A stretch of 64,000 nucleotides of DNA from Bacteroidia bacterium (GTDB lineage Bacteria > Bacteroidota > Bacteroidia > J057), in contig JAUIGE010000001.1 of assembly GCA_030430205.1 (NCBI GenBank), positions 1 through 64,000 on the forward strand, read 5' to 3'. The notes under the pieces are model-generated. The model worked only from the letters and a program-made list of their open reading frames with translations. It did not search any database and was not told the DNA's origin. Shown one piece after another: positions 26,199 to 36,372 of the stretch. Within the stretch, counting starts at the first letter, position 1; every line of letters begins with the position of its first letter. Both the position numbers and the translations under genes were made by a program.

Positions 26199-29100
26199 AT
26201 GCTGAAAGTAAAACGACTGTTTAAAATTGCAAAGGAGCTAAATGTTGGCACTACTATGTTGGTGGACCACCTTCAGCAGCATGGCCATCAGGTAGAAAAC
26301 TCTCCTAATGCAAAAATCCCAGCTGAGTTGTATGACTTATTGCTTAAAGAGTTTGCTTCTGATAAGCAATTGAAGGAGAGAGCAGAACAAATTATTGAGC
26401 GTCGGAACGAAGAGCGAAATACGCTCACTACCCATAAAACGGAGACCCCTCCGCCGACTCCCAAGGAAGAAGAAAGCACGGGCGACATCATTACAGCAGC
26501 TCAGCTGCGTAGAACAGTAAGTGATAAACCCACTCCCCCCCCTGTAGACGAGCCCAAAACGGTAAGTCAGCCCCCGGCAGAAAAAAGCCCGGAGGTGGCT
26601 GAACCTGTCAACAAGGCAGAAGCACCAACTGATACTCCTGCTACAGAAACAGCACCTACCCCTCAGGTAGAAAAAGCTGCTAAAAAAGAAGAGGAATCCC
26701 CTCTGAAAGTTAAAGTTGTAGGAAAAATAGATTTGGATGCCTTGAACCCTCCCTCAAAAAGGAAGGATAAGACACCAACACCACCAGCAGAAAAAGAAAA
26801 AACGGCTCAACCGACCCCACCTCAGGAAAAACCCCTGGCTGAAAAGCCTGCCCCTCCAAAAGAAGTTGAAAAAACTTCTCCTGTAGAAGCAAAAACTCCC
26901 GCTAAAAAGCCGGATCAAGTGGTTGAAACTCCCAAAGTGGAAAAGGAAGCAGAAAAAGTTACTGAAACACCAACAGCGAAAGAACCTCAAAAAGAGGCTG
27001 TGAAGGAGCCTGAAGTAACAGAAAAACCCGCTGAAGAACAGCAGCAGGTTATTACTGCTGGAGAGAATGCCCCTACCCTTTCAGGCCTGAAAGTCCTCGG
27101 CAAGATCGAGCTTCCAGGAAGAAACAGAAGAGGAAAAGATTCCTCCAAAGGAAAAGGCACACAAGACAGAAGAAAACCTACAACTACCCCAGCAAAGCCT
27201 GGGACTGGGACTGGAGATAAACCTCAGGCAGAAGGGGAGGACGATCCGAACAAGCGCAAACGCAAACGCAAGCGCAAACGGAAAAAAGTCGACAGCCCAA
27301 CTGCCAATACTGCCACCAACCAAAGTGGTGACAAAAAAGGCAAAACAGGCAAGGCAAAACCCACCCAAAAAGAAATCGATGAGTCCATCAGGAATACGAT
27401 GGCTCAGATGCAAAAAGGACCATCAAGGGACAGGCAGAGATTCCGCCGGGCCAAAAGGGATGCCGATGCAGAAAGGCGCAGACAGGACCACGAGCGCGAA
27501 ATGGAGAAATCCAAAGAGATCGAGGTTACAGAATTTATCACTGCCAATGAGTTTGCAAACCTGATTGAAACGCCTGTAAACGAGATCATTAAGCTCAGTT
27601 TCTCTTTGGGTAAGATGGTGACTATCAACCAACGACTTGATCAGGAACTACTTGAGATTCTTGGTGAAGAATTTGGATACGAAGTAAAACTGGTAGACGT
27701 CAAGGATCAGGAATTTGTAGAGGAGGATGACCAGGATGATCCGGCTTCATTGATCCCCAGAAATCCTATCATTACTGTGATGGGACACGTTGACCACGGT
27801 AAAACAACCCTGCTTGACTACCTGCGCAAAGAAAATGTAGCAGCTGGCGAGGCAGGAGGCATCACCCAGCACATAGGTGCTTACCAGGTGAATGTGAAAA
27901 CAGGAGAAAAAATCACCTTCCTGGATACACCAGGCCACGAAGCCTTTACGGCTATGCGTGCCAGGGGTGCACAGGTTACCGATATCGTGATTGTGGTTAT
28001 TGCAGCGGATTCTGCTGTTATGCCACAAACGAAGGAGGCCATCAACCACGCACAGGCTGCGGAGGTTCCCATGATTTTTGCGATCAATAAAATAGACTTG
28101 CCCAACGCAGATCCGGAGCGCATCAAAGGTCAACTCGCAGAGTTGAATATCCTCGTGGAGGACTGGGGAGGAGATTATCAGAGTCAGGATATTTCTGCCA
28201 AAAAAGGTACAGGAATAGATGACCTCCTGGAAAAAGTACTGATTCAGGCAGAGTTATTGGAACTAAAGGCCAATCCTGAGCGCCAATCTATCGGTACTGT
28301 CATTGAGGCAAGTGTGGAGAAAGGCAGGGGTAATGTCGCCACCATGCTGGTACAGACAGGTTCTCTAAAAATCGGTGACCCCATGGTTGCTGGTATTCAC
28401 TTTGGTAAGGTACGGGCGCTTATAGATCAAAATGGCAACCGCATCAAAGAAGCAGGGCCTTCTACCCCTGTTCGGGTGTTGGGTATCAATGGCCAACCCG
28501 CAGCGGGCGACCGCTTCCAGGTCTTTAGCGATGAGTCCAACGCAAAAGATGTCGCCCAAAAACGACAGGAACTCTATAGGGAGCAGGCTTTCCGCCAAAA
28601 CAACCGCCTTACACTCGATGAGATTACCCGCCGAAACAAAATCGGTAGCTTCAGCGAGTTGAATATCATTGTCAAAGGTGATGTGGATGGTTCTGTGGAA
28701 GCACTTTCTGGTTCTTTGCTGAGACTTTCTACAGAAGAAGTACATGTCAATATCATCCTGAAGTCAGTAGGTGGTATCAAAGAATCTGATGTAACCCTGG
28801 CCATGGCCTCAGATGCGGTTATCCTCGCATTCAATACCCGACCCAATGCACAGGCCCGTGCCCTCGCTGAGCGGGAAGGTGTTGACATCAGGACTTATAG
28901 CGTCATCTATGATGCTATCAATGATGTGAAAGATGCTTTGGAAGGCTTGCTTTCTCCGGATATCAAAGAAGAAATCCTCGGTACTGCAGAAGTACGGGAT
29001 ACTTTCAAAATATCCAAAGTCGGCACCATTGCAGGTTGTATGGTTACCCATGGTAAAATCCTGAGAAACAGCCCCGTACGGGTTATTCGCGACAATGTCG

Positions 29101-29267
29101 TGATCTATGATAGCACACTTTCATCTCTGAAACGATTCAAAGATGACGTCAAAGAAGTAGCAACAAACTACGAATGTGGTATCATGGTGACCAATTACAA
29201 CGATGTGAGAGAAGGCGACATCATCGAAGCCTATCAAAAAGTAGAAGTAAAGCGTAAGCTTTCTTAA
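26199..29267 (+). CDS. infB: Translation initiation factor IF-2
   Basis: A 1022-residue GTPase that places initiator tRNA on the 30S subunit. The N-terminal IF2-N helix region ([20 protein letters not shown]) is followed by a linker of more than 400 residues rich in Pro, Glu and Lys, including a [12 protein letters not shown] block near 27255-27290. The G domain starts with GHVDHGKT (near residue 529), then [15 protein letters not shown] and NKIDLP, followed by domains II-IV. The ATG at 26199 is preferred over a TTG at 26127, since the family begins just before RLFK. The long linker is typical of Bacteroidota IF-2. Confidence 0.95.
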   Translation: MLKVKRLFKIAKELNVGTTMLVDHLQQHGHQVENSPNAKIPAELYDLLLKEFASDKQLKERAEQIIERRNEERNTLTTHKTETPPPTPKEEESTGDIITAAQLRRTVSDKPTPPPVDEPKTVSQPPAEKSPEVAEPVNKAEAPTDTPATETAPTPQVEKAAKKEEESPLKVKVVGKIDLDALNPPSKRKDKTPTPPAEKEKTAQPTPPQEKPLAEKPAPPKEVEKTSPVEAKTPAKKPDQVVETPKVEKEAEKVTETPTAKEPQKEAVKEPEVTEKPAEEQQQVITAGENAPTLSGLKVLGKIELPGRNRRGKDSSKGKGTQDRRKPTTTPAKPGTGTGDKPQAEGEDDPNKRKRKRKRKRKKVDSPTANTATNQSGDKKGKTGKAKPTQKEIDESIRNTMAQMQKGPSRDRQRFRRAKRDADAERRRQDHEREMEKSKEIEVTEFITANEFANLIETPVNEIIKLSFSLGKMVTINQRLDQELLEILGEEFGYEVKLVDVKDQEFVEEDDQDDPASLIPRNPIITVMGHVDHGKTTLLDYLRKENVAAGEAGGITQHIGAYQVNVKTGEKITFLDTPGHEAFTAMRARGAQVTDIVIVVIAADSAVMPQTKEAINHAQAAEVPMIFAINKIDLPNADPERIKGQLAELNILVEDWGGDYQSQDISAKKGTGIDDLLEKVLIQAELLELKANPERQSIGTVIEASVEKGRGNVATMLVQTGSLKIGDPMVAGIHFGKVRALIDQNGNRIKEAGPSTPVRVLGINGQPAAGDRFQVFSDESNAKDVAQKRQELYREQAFRQNNRLTLDEITRRNKIGSFSELNIIVKGDVDGSVEALSGSLLRLSTEEVHVNIILKSVGGIKESDVTLAMASDAVILAFNTRPNAQARALAEREGVDIRTYSVIYDAINDVKDALEGLLSPDIKEEILGTAEVRDTFKISKVGTIAGCMVTHGKILRNSPVRVIRDNVVIYDSTLSSLKRFKDDVKEVATNYECGIMVTNYNDVREGDIIEAYQKVEVKRKLS

Positions 29268-29288
29268 TATTTTACTGCAAAGAGATTC

Positions 29289-30071
29289 ATGACCGTTCGT
29301 GAAATCGTACAGGAATTAGAAAAATGGGCTCCGCCATCCGTGGCGGAGTCTTATGATAATGTAGGGCTCCTTGTCGGCTTTCCCGACATGGAGGTGACTG
29401 GCGCACTGATCAACCTCGATATGACTGAGGACATCATTGCAGAGGCAAAAAGCAAAAACTGTAACCTCGTCATTGCTCATCATCCTATTTGGTTTATGCC
29501 GCGAAAGCGGCTGAATGGAGAAGATTATGTGAGCAGAACGATTATTTCTGCCATAAAAAATGACATCGCCCTCTATGCCATTCATACCAACCTGGACAAT
29601 GTGCAGACTGGCGTCAATAAGAAAATCTGCGACCGTCTGGGATTGCAGGAAACACGTTTTTTGAAACCCAAAGACCCAGATGCCCTTTATGGCTCCGGCA
29701 TGATCGGGATGTTGGCACAAGCCCTTCCCAAACAGCAATTTTTGCAGCATGTAAAAGAGGCTTTTGTGGCCGGTGGGATTCGCTATGCCGATAGCCACCA
29801 TACACATATTCACAAGGTGGCGGTTTGTGGAGGTGCTGGCAGCTTTTTGACGCAGGATGCCCTGCAACAGGGAGCCGATGCATTGGTCACCGCAGACATC
29901 ACCTACCATAAATTCTTCGACAATGAAGAGAAGCTGCTCCTACTCGATATCGGACACTTTGAGTCTGAGCAGTTTACCTCAGAATTGATCCATGATTTTT
30001 TAATAAAAAAATTTCCTAACTTTGCCGTTCTTTTAGCTCAAACGGTAAGCAACCCAATTAAATATTTCTAA
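29289..30071 (+). CDS. Nif3-like dinuclear metal center protein
   Basis: A 260-residue member of the Nif3/YbgI family. Metal-binding histidines are in VIAHHPIWF and AIHTNLDN, with C-terminal ligands in TADITYHKFFD and DIGHFESEQ. It lacks the ~100-residue PII-like insertion found in the longer (~365-residue) Bacteroidota homologues, so it is the short form. The biochemical role of the family is unsettled (possible GTP cyclohydrolase-like fold). It lies 21 bases after infB and directly before the zinc-ribbon gene. Confidence 0.88.
   Translation: MTVREIVQELEKWAPPSVAESYDNVGLLVGFPDMEVTGALINLDMTEDIIAEAKSKNCNLVIAHHPIWFMPRKRLNGEDYVSRTIISAIKNDIALYAIHTNLDNVQTGVNKKICDRLGLQETRFLKPKDPDALYGSGMIGMLAQALPKQQFLQHVKEAFVAGGIRYADSHHTHIHKVAVCGGAGSFLTQDALQQGADALVTADITYHKFFDNEEKLLLLDIGHFESEQFTSELIHDFLIKKFPNFAVLLAQTVSNPIKYF
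30017..30024 (+). promoter_or_regulatory. -7-like element inside the 3' end of the nif3-type gene
   Basis: TAACTTTG (30017-30024) matches TAnnTTTG and sits in an A/T-rich stretch about 50 bases before the zinc-ribbon ATG at 30074. It may provide an internal promoter. No clear -33 TTG is seen. Confidence 0.3.
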
Positions 30072-30073
30072 TT

Positions 30074-30838
30074 ATGTCCAATGTGGTTGAAGAAAGATTG
30101 CGCGCACTGACGCGACTTCAAGTGATTGACTCCAAACTTGACGAGATTCACCGCCTGCGCGGAAGTCTCCCTGAAGAGGTAAGCGACCTTGAGGATGATC
30201 TCGAGGGTCTAGAAACCAGAAAACAACGAATAGAAGACGAAATCAAGAGCCTGAACCAGGAAATCGCTTCCCGGGAAAACAAGATCAAAGATTTCGAAGA
30301 GCAGATCAAAAAGTACGATTCGCAGCAGATGAATGTGAAAAACAACCGCGAATATGAGGCGCTGCGCAAAGAGATTGAATATGCCAACCTGGAGATTCTT
30401 ACTTCTAAAAAGAAAATCCGTCAGTTTGGTGAGCAGATTGAAGGGAAAGAGGAATTGTTCAAACACACCTCTACCCGCGTAGATGACAAGAAGCAGGAGT
30501 TGGAGGAAAAGCGTAAAGAACTCGAAGTGATTATCGCTGACACCAAAACCGAGGAGAAAAAACTCCTGAAAATCCAGGAAGAGGTAGGCAACAAGATTGA
30601 GGAGCGTATCCGCCTGGGATATCAGAAAATCAGACATAATATGCGCAATGGCCTCGCAGTGGTTACCACTGACCGGGGGGCTTGTGGTGGATGCTTTTCG
30701 ATCATCCCTTCTCAGGTACACATTGACCTCAGCCGCCGCGAGCGCCTGATTTATTGTGAAAACTGTGGTCGCCTCCTGGTTGACCCAACCTTTTTTGACG
30801 AAATCCAGGTGGCAATGCACGACTCTGTCAAAGCATAA
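30074..30838 (+). CDS. Coiled-coil protein with C-terminal C4 zinc ribbon
   Basis: A 254-residue protein. A long antiparallel coiled coil (residues ~10-185, rich in Glu, Lys and Leu heptads) ends in a zinc ribbon with two CxxC pairs (CGGC near 205 and CENCGR near 231). This matches the DUF164/CdsZ-like family usually found next to nif3 genes. Proposed roles are nucleic-acid or phosphodegron-related; none is proven. The nif3 stop lies 2 bases upstream. Confidence 0.85.
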   Translation: MSNVVEERLRALTRLQVIDSKLDEIHRLRGSLPEEVSDLEDDLEGLETRKQRIEDEIKSLNQEIASRENKIKDFEEQIKKYDSQQMNVKNNREYEALRKEIEYANLEILTSKKKIRQFGEQIEGKEELFKHTSTRVDDKKQELEEKRKELEVIIADTKTEEKKLLKIQEEVGNKIEERIRLGYQKIRHNMRNGLAVVTTDRGACGGCFSIIPSQVHIDLSRRERLIYCENCGRLLVDPTFFDEIQVAMHDSVKA

Positions 30839-30860
30839 AAAACCTTTTTTTACCTGATAC

Positions 30861-30896
30861 AAAATGACCGGACTAGCTGCGTAGTCTGGTCATTTT
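30861..30896. terminator. Shared terminator hairpin of convergent genes
   Basis: A 15-bp stem with one G-T pair (30861-30875 with 30882-30896) closes a 6-base loop, with AAAA/TTTT at its ends so it can work on both strands. It lies between the zinc-ribbon gene and the Nramp-like gene and overlaps the stop and last codon of the latter. Confidence 0.7.
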
Positions 30897-32174
30897 GGCA
30901 AATAGCCCCAGCATCAGCAAGAGGGCGACCACGCCCACCCAGGGCAAAAGGTTTTCCGGGAGGCTCATCCCGCCTATTTTCGCCCCTGCTTTCAGCAGTT
31001 GCACCAGCCCCAAAAAACTGCTGATTCCCACCATCAGCAGCAACAACATATTGGAAACGAAAGGATTAAGCCTGTCTTTGGGAATCAATTGCTGATCATT
31101 GATCAGCAAAAGCAGCATCATGCTGATGGCTGGCAGCAAGAGTCCATTCAGCGCCTGCGCTGCTATAATCACCGCCTCCGGCGTAGCATTTTTGCCTCCG
31201 GCAAATACCCCAAAAAACATCCCTGCCAGCAGCACGCTGCCCCAAACCCAACGCCCGCGCCCACGCTGTGTGGCGGGTTTTTCGGAATCACTTCCGAGGA
31301 TGCTTTCAACGGTGATCGCCGCTGCCAGCGGCGCGGTAAGGGCCGAGGAAAAACCCGCCGCAAAGAGCCCGAGCCCAAACATGGCTGCGCCCCAGGAGCC
31401 TACCTGGGCCTCCATATAAGCGGCCATTTCTTCAAAAGAAAAACTCTCCTGCAAGCCCGTTGCTGCGATCAACACAACCATAGAGATCAGGCCTCCAATG
31501 GCTATCGCGATCAGCAAGCCCATCCGCATGCTGTGGACTTCTCCTTTCTGCTGGATACCGGAAGCCAAAAACAAATTGTAGGGAACAATGGTCGTTCCGA
31601 TCAGGCCGATGACCAGCCAGCCGCTATTTTCCGATATGCGGGGCACAAAAAGGCCCCGAAATAGGGCAGCCCAATCTATATCCAACTGGCACACAACCAC
31701 CAAAAAGGCCAGTCCCATGGCTGCGACCACGATCCCCAGAAACTGCGCCAGGAAGCGAAAGCTTCCCCTCCACAGCAGCACAGCTGCTGTCACTCCAATC
31801 AACAGCACCAGCCATAGGCTGTCGACATGAAGCATCTGAGAAGCGCCGGCAACGGCGCCCAGGATGTTGCCCGCTTCATAGGCGATACCGCCGATGAGGA
31901 TGGCGCTCAGCGCCAATATTGCCGCAAAACTGCTTTTGCCATAGCGTTTGGCGATGGCTTCGCCCAGGTTGAGGCCTGAGACCAGCGGCAAGCGAGCCGC
32001 GGCTTCCTGCAATACCATACAGCCTAATACGGACAAGAGCAACGCCCACAGCAGCTCATAGCCAAAATCACTGCCCGCTTTGCTGGCCGTACTGATCGTG
32101 CCCGGCCCGATAAAGGCCGCAGAAATCACCGACCAAAAGAGGATTTGGTAAAAAGTTTTTTGGGGAGATGCCAT
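30873..32174 (-). CDS. Nramp-family metal-ion transporter-like protein with altered metal-site motifs
   Basis: A 433-residue membrane protein with about 11 helices and the Nramp/LeuT-like arrangement. Helix 1 reads FIGPGTISTASKAG where canonical Nramp transporters carry DPGN. Helix 6 reads IVPYNLFLASGIQQKG where they carry MPHN. The Asp, Asn and Met that bind Mn2+ or Fe2+ are therefore replaced, as in Nramp-related clades with other substrates. Substrate is unknown. The CDS end forms part of the terminator hairpin shared with the zinc-ribbon gene. Confidence 0.82.
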   Translation of the reverse strand: MASPQKTFYQILFWSVISAAFIGPGTISTASKAGSDFGYELLWALLLSVLGCMVLQEAAARLPLVSGLNLGEAIAKRYGKSSFAAILALSAILIGGIAYEAGNILGAVAGASQMLHVDSLWLVLLIGVTAAVLLWRGSFRFLAQFLGIVVAAMGLAFLVVVCQLDIDWAALFRGLFVPRISENSGWLVIGLIGTTIVPYNLFLASGIQQKGEVHSMRMGLLIAIAIGGLISMVVLIAATGLQESFSFEEMAAYMEAQVGSWGAAMFGLGLFAAGFSSALTAPLAAAITVESILGSDSEKPATQRGRGRWVWGSVLLAGMFFGVFAGGKNATPEAVIIAAQALNGLLLPAISMMLLLLINDQQLIPKDRLNPFVSNMLLLLMVGISSFLGLVQLLKAGAKIGGMSLPENLLPWVGVVALLLMLGLFAKMTRLRS

Positions 32175-32254
32175 TAATTTCTTTTATTTTAAATAGCCAA
32201 AAACAAGCCCTTATCAGGCCACAGCCTTTTTATTTTGCTCCAAGCTAACATAAA

Positions 32255-34525
32255 ATGAAAAAAAACATTTTTTCTCTCCTGCTCCTTTCTCTTTTTTTCC
32301 AGCTCTCTGCGCAGCAGTTTCACTATGAGCCCATAAAATCTTCCGGAGAACTTCCAGCCCTGTTGTATAGCTCATCAACCGAGAAGTATGAGTCCAGTAT
32401 TCAGAAAATAGAGCAGAATGAAGAAGGCTTGACTAAAAAACAGCAGGAGCAGTTTTACCTGGAAACTCATTTCAGAATTGATGCTCTACTCCAAAGTGGC
32501 AAGGTAGTGTTCAATGATCCAATAGGCCTGTATATCAATGAGGTCGCTGATGTGATCCTAAAAGATAAAAAGGAATTGCGTGAAGAACTGACCTTCTACC
32601 TGGTAAAATCTCCCTTTGCAAATGCTTTTACAACAAATGAAGGAATCATATTTGTCAATGTGGGCTTGATTTCCAGACTGGAAACAGAAGCTCAACTAGC
32701 GTTTGTTCTCTGTCATGAAATAGCGCATTACCAGGCAAAACATATTATTAAAGGATATGCTCGTTCGGTCTCTTTGGAAACAGGTAAAGGGAGACAATCT
32801 ACCATGTCAGATATCGAAAAGTTGATTTTGAAGAATAATTATTCCCGCGAAAATGAAAGAATAGCAGACTCGATAGGCTTTGAACTGTTTTGTGGGACCG
32901 ACTACAGTACGGAAACCCTTCCCCCTGTTTTTGATGTGCTCAAAGCAGCGCATCAGCCTTATTTGTTTCCCCAAAGCCCATTTCAGGCGGTAAAAAATGC
33001 TTATTGGAATCCTAATTATACGCCTCCCCCTAAAAAAAAGAAGCAGGAGGGAGAGGCTGCTTTTATCACAGGTTTTGAAACCGAAAAAGAGGATACAACT
33101 GAAAATTCAGAAGGTGGTAATCAACCTTTGGGGAAGGAGGACTCTGTCTTATCAGACAATGTGCCAATTGAGAGCAGGGAGGTAGAAATCGAAGAAGAAG
33201 ATGATGATGAGAATATTTTCTCCACGCATCCCAGCTCAACTGAAAGAAAGAATCTCCTGCTCCAGCAACTTATTCAATCAGGGCACCCTGGTGCCCATCT
33301 CTTTATTGTATCCAGGGATAGGTTTGACTTTTGCCAAAAACAGGCCGGATACGAGCTTTGTCGTATGTTTTTGTTGGAGGCTGCTTTTTTCGATGCCTTA
33401 TATCAGGCAGTAGGCCTGCTTGAGAATGCGCCCAATGATCCTTACCTCAACCAGGTTGTGATGAAGGCATTATATGGTATCGCTAAATATAGAAATGAAT
33501 CCAATTCGATTCCTGCCTATATTGATTATGATGGGCAAGCTTCTCATCTCAAACATTTCCACGACACATTTGCGAAGAAAAAATTTGATAAAAAATCATA
33601 CCTCTTTTTGGCCCTTTGCTTTGCTAAACATCATTTAGATCGTTTCCCAGACCAGTTAAGCACCCAAAAATACATGGAAGATCTCATGATAGATTTGCTG
33701 AAAATCTTTCCGAATTTTGTTACCCAAAGTGATACTTCGGACGCTCATTTAGTGGCTTTTAAGCCAGAAATTGACAAAATGTATACAGATACTGTATTCC
33801 AAAAAATATATGAGGTCGCAGTCATTGAGCGAAAAAAGATTGATGATTTCAGGGCATTCAGGAGCAGTCGTGAAGGGAAGAAAAAGATTAATAAGTATGA
33901 AAGAAAGACCCGAAAAAGGGGCTATCATCTGAATATTGATTCCCTTGTCATTTTTTCACCTTTTTATTATTGGATTGATGCCCGCAGGGACGAGCATATT
34001 GATTTCCTAAAAACAGAAAAAGAGCAGGATAAACTTCCTGATTTTATTCTCAATTCTGCTGAAAAACTAGATCTTTCGGTAACATTACTGGATGCAAGGA
34101 GCATGACCGAGCGAAAATCGAGTGACGCTTTCAATGATTTGGTGATTTCAAGTGAATGGTATGGTGATTTTATTCAGCATGGTGATTTTCGGATGGTTCC
34201 CTCAGTATATGATGAAATACTGGCGTTGTCGGAGAAATATGGCAGTCCCTACTTCGCAAATATGGGGACGGTTTCACTGCGTCTTCATCAAAAACAACAA
34301 TACAATGCAATGTTTATGGGTATAATCGGCTATTCGCTTCCCTGGACAATCTATATGAGTTTTAAAAAATCTTCCCAAAATACGGCATTTTTCATGGTCT
34401 TGAATGTAAAAGAAAATCACGTTGTGGCCTACCAGTCTCATTTTATCCGAGAGCTGATCATTGGCCCTTTTCTGGAAGCATATACCTATTATTATCTCTG
34501 GCAAATAAAATCTGATAAAAAATGA
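32255..34525 (+). CDS. Secreted M48-family metallopeptidase with long C-terminal region
   Basis: A 756-residue protein with a signal peptide (MKKNIFSLLLLSLFFQLSA). The zinc motif HEIAHYQAKH lies at residues 154-163, and the third-ligand region is likely NERIADSIGFELF near 208-220. The domain resembles BepA/LoiP-type M48 proteases that act in the periplasm. Residues ~250-330 form an acidic, low-complexity linker (EIEEEDDDENIF). The remaining ~400 residues have no domain I recognise. The next gene overlaps by 4 bases (ATGA). Codon choice is more A/T-rich than in neighbours. Confidence 0.8.
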   Translation: MKKNIFSLLLLSLFFQLSAQQFHYEPIKSSGELPALLYSSSTEKYESSIQKIEQNEEGLTKKQQEQFYLETHFRIDALLQSGKVVFNDPIGLYINEVADVILKDKKELREELTFYLVKSPFANAFTTNEGIIFVNVGLISRLETEAQLAFVLCHEIAHYQAKHIIKGYARSVSLETGKGRQSTMSDIEKLILKNNYSRENERIADSIGFELFCGTDYSTETLPPVFDVLKAAHQPYLFPQSPFQAVKNAYWNPNYTPPPKKKKQEGEAAFITGFETEKEDTTENSEGGNQPLGKEDSVLSDNVPIESREVEIEEEDDDENIFSTHPSSTERKNLLLQQLIQSGHPGAHLFIVSRDRFDFCQKQAGYELCRMFLLEAAFFDALYQAVGLLENAPNDPYLNQVVMKALYGIAKYRNESNSIPAYIDYDGQASHLKHFHDTFAKKKFDKKSYLFLALCFAKHHLDRFPDQLSTQKYMEDLMIDLLKIFPNFVTQSDTSDAHLVAFKPEIDKMYTDTVFQKIYEVAVIERKKIDDFRAFRSSREGKKKINKYERKTRKRGYHLNIDSLVIFSPFYYWIDARRDEHIDFLKTEKEQDKLPDFILNSAEKLDLSVTLLDARSMTERKSSDAFNDLVISSEWYGDFIQHGDFRMVPSVYDEILALSEKYGSPYFANMGTVSLRLHQKQQYNAMFMGIIGYSLPWTIYMSFKKSSQNTAFFMVLNVKENHVVAYQSHFIRELIIGPFLEAYTYYYLWQIKSDKK

Positions 34526-35190
34526 GATACTTCATGATCCTACTTATTATTGGGCTTTTGGGGGGAATGGGAGCTCAATGCCAGGCGCAAGGCTTCGCCG
34601 GAAAACGGTTTCTTGTTGGATATAATTTTGCCTCGTTTCATGATTTTGATGGAAATGTTTATTTGGCTGAATTTAGGGGATATAAAGAAGTTCCTTTTTC
34701 CAAGATACATGCTTTTGAAGCACATATTATCACCAATAGAAGGACAATGATTGGAGCTTCCCTTTCAAAATTCCGAACCGACCGTGGAGGTAAATTGACT
34801 ACTATAAGTGGTGAAATCATATATCCACAAATATTTAATACAACCTTAGGTATTCACCTTAAAACCTATTTCTTGCAACGTGGAGCCATCGCGCCCTTGG
34901 GCACTTATTGTGCCATCAGACTTGACCACCACTTTAGCTTCCTTAAAGCTTATGAAGACCCTTCCATTTTTCAAAAAGGACAGGTTCTCGGCGCCCGGAT
35001 AGGGATGGGGAGGTATTCTGTAATTTATGAGCGACTATTACTCAATTTTGAGTTTGAAGGGGGTTGGCTAATGGGACAGGGAAAAGTTACATCTGCCCAT
35101 GAGCTGACCGATAGTAATTATATTTCCTGGTTACGTACAGCAGAGCATTTCAGGCTTAATTTTAAATTAGGGCTTGCCCTTTTGATTTAA
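34522..35190 (+). CDS. Hypothetical secreted protein coupled to the M48 peptidase
   Basis: A 222-residue protein with a signal peptide (MRYFMILLIIGLLGGMGAQCQAQ). The mature part alternates hydrophobic and polar residues in long beta-like segments (TTLGIHLKTYFLQRGAIAP; YSVIYERLLLNFEFEGGW; FRLNFKLGLALLI), which would fit a small outer-membrane beta barrel; this is inference. It starts within the stop of the M48 gene (ATGA), so translation is probably coupled. Confidence 0.55.
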   Translation: MRYFMILLIIGLLGGMGAQCQAQGFAGKRFLVGYNFASFHDFDGNVYLAEFRGYKEVPFSKIHAFEAHIITNRRTMIGASLSKFRTDRGGKLTTISGEIIYPQIFNTTLGIHLKTYFLQRGAIAPLGTYCAIRLDHHFSFLKAYEDPSIFQKGQVLGARIGMGRYSVIYERLLLNFEFEGGWLMGQGKVTSAHELTDSNYISWLRTAEHFRLNFKLGLALLI

Positions 35191-35360
35191 ATAAACCAGC
35201 CTTGAATCCACTGATTTATAGCTCCCCATAGCTGTTGGTTGAAAACTATGAAGCGTTGGTTGAAAATAATTTCAGCTCAGCGCGTCTCTCTTTTTCTTTG
35301 CTTTCAGACAAAGAGATAGTCAACACATTTTCAACCTAAACCAACAAACTCAAAACAGTT

Positions 35361-36077
35361 ATGAAAACCACCAAAATCATCCTGATCGCCCTTTTTGCTA
35401 CGTTGAGCATGACCTTTACCGCCTGCCGTGAAGACGGCCCCGTCTCCGTCACCCTCTCCGAGGAGGATGTAGCCGAGATCGTCGAGTATGCCGTCTCCGC
35501 AGAGACTGCGGGCATGGTAGAGCAGGTCGAGACCTCCGCCCAAATGGCGGAAAGCTACAGCGCCTCTATCCCCTGCGGGGATCAGCGTGACTCCACTTTG
35601 AAATTTCAAAGTACCACCGGCAGCCGCTATACTTACGCCTACAGCGTAAGTTGGGACTGGACCCTGGCATGCAATGCCCTGAGCATACCCGACAGCTTTC
35701 AGCTCTACTTCGCTGCCAATGGCAGCTACGAGACCCTGCGGATGGAGTCCGAAGATGAGTCTGAGTACAACTTCGTCCTCAATGGCCTCAAACTCTCACA
35801 GCCCGATCTCATCTACAAGGGCAGCATGACACGCAGCGGCAGCCAGGAGTCCAAAGTCCGCAACAAAGCGGCCTTCAGCTCTGACCTGGAGATCCACACC
35901 ACAGACCTCACAGTCTCCAAGGCAAGCCAGGAAATCACCGGCGGCACCGCCGAAGTCACGCTCGACGCGACCCTCTCCAATGGCGGGAAGCAAAGCTTTA
36001 CCGGAAAATTGACCTTCCTGGGGGCTCGCAAAGCGACCTTTGAAGTGAATGGATTGACCTTCAACCTGAGCTGGTGA
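35361..36077 (+). CDS. Putative lipoprotein of unknown function
   Basis: A 238-residue protein with a lipoprotein signal peptide (ALFATLSMTFTAC, Cys near residue 22). The mature region looks beta-rich (YAYSVSWDWTLACNAL; ANGSYETLRMES; QSFTGKLTFLGARKATFEVNGLTF) with no recognised domain. It is G/C-rich and strongly codon-biased compared with the preceding M48 unit. The 170-base leader holds two direct copies of GTTGGTTGAAAA-like sequence (near 35236 and 35255) and no clear promoter. Confidence 0.6.
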   Translation: MKTTKIILIALFATLSMTFTACREDGPVSVTLSEEDVAEIVEYAVSAETAGMVEQVETSAQMAESYSASIPCGDQRDSTLKFQSTTGSRYTYAYSVSWDWTLACNALSIPDSFQLYFAANGSYETLRMESEDESEYNFVLNGLKLSQPDLIYKGSMTRSGSQESKVRNKAAFSSDLEIHTTDLTVSKASQEITGGTAEVTLDATLSNGGKQSFTGKLTFLGARKATFEVNGLTFNLSW

Positions 36078-36187
36078 GGATAAAATTAATTAGAGGATGA
36101 GAGGATTGGCAGATTCGCAGATTCAAAGAAATTGAACTTGCGACACTCGATCTTTCTCTTCCTCTTCCTCCCTTTTTCAAAAAAAAC

Positions 36188-36262
36188 CAAGCCCCCCATC
36201 ATCATGATGAGAGGCTTAGTTAGGCGTTGTTCATGGCGTAACAACACAACACGAGAAAGCTA
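36188..36262 (-). ncRNA. Possible small RNA or terminator region on the minus strand
   Basis: On the minus strand two hairpins occur in series: GTTGTT/AACAAC (about 36225-36245) and a stem AAGCC...GGCTT enclosing ATCATCATGATGAT, which runs into a T8 tract (about 36181-36212). The second is a good intrinsic terminator for the RQC-HRDC gene upstream. The intervening ATG AAC AAC GCC TAA could be a leader peptide. No gene follows in that direction, so a terminator or small RNA are both possible. Confidence 0.3.
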
Positions 36263-36372
36263 GTTAGTTAGGTATTGCTAAAGTGTTTGTTCTTTAGCGA
36301 TGTAGAAAAGAACGTTTGAAAAAACAGTTTTCAATATTTTTTGGAATTACAGTTGCCGGGCTAAAGTGGCAT

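Noticed and set aside
27250-27295. AAACGCAAGCGCAAACG repeats within infB as a separate element
   Set aside because: They encode the KRKR-rich linker in frame and are part of the gene.
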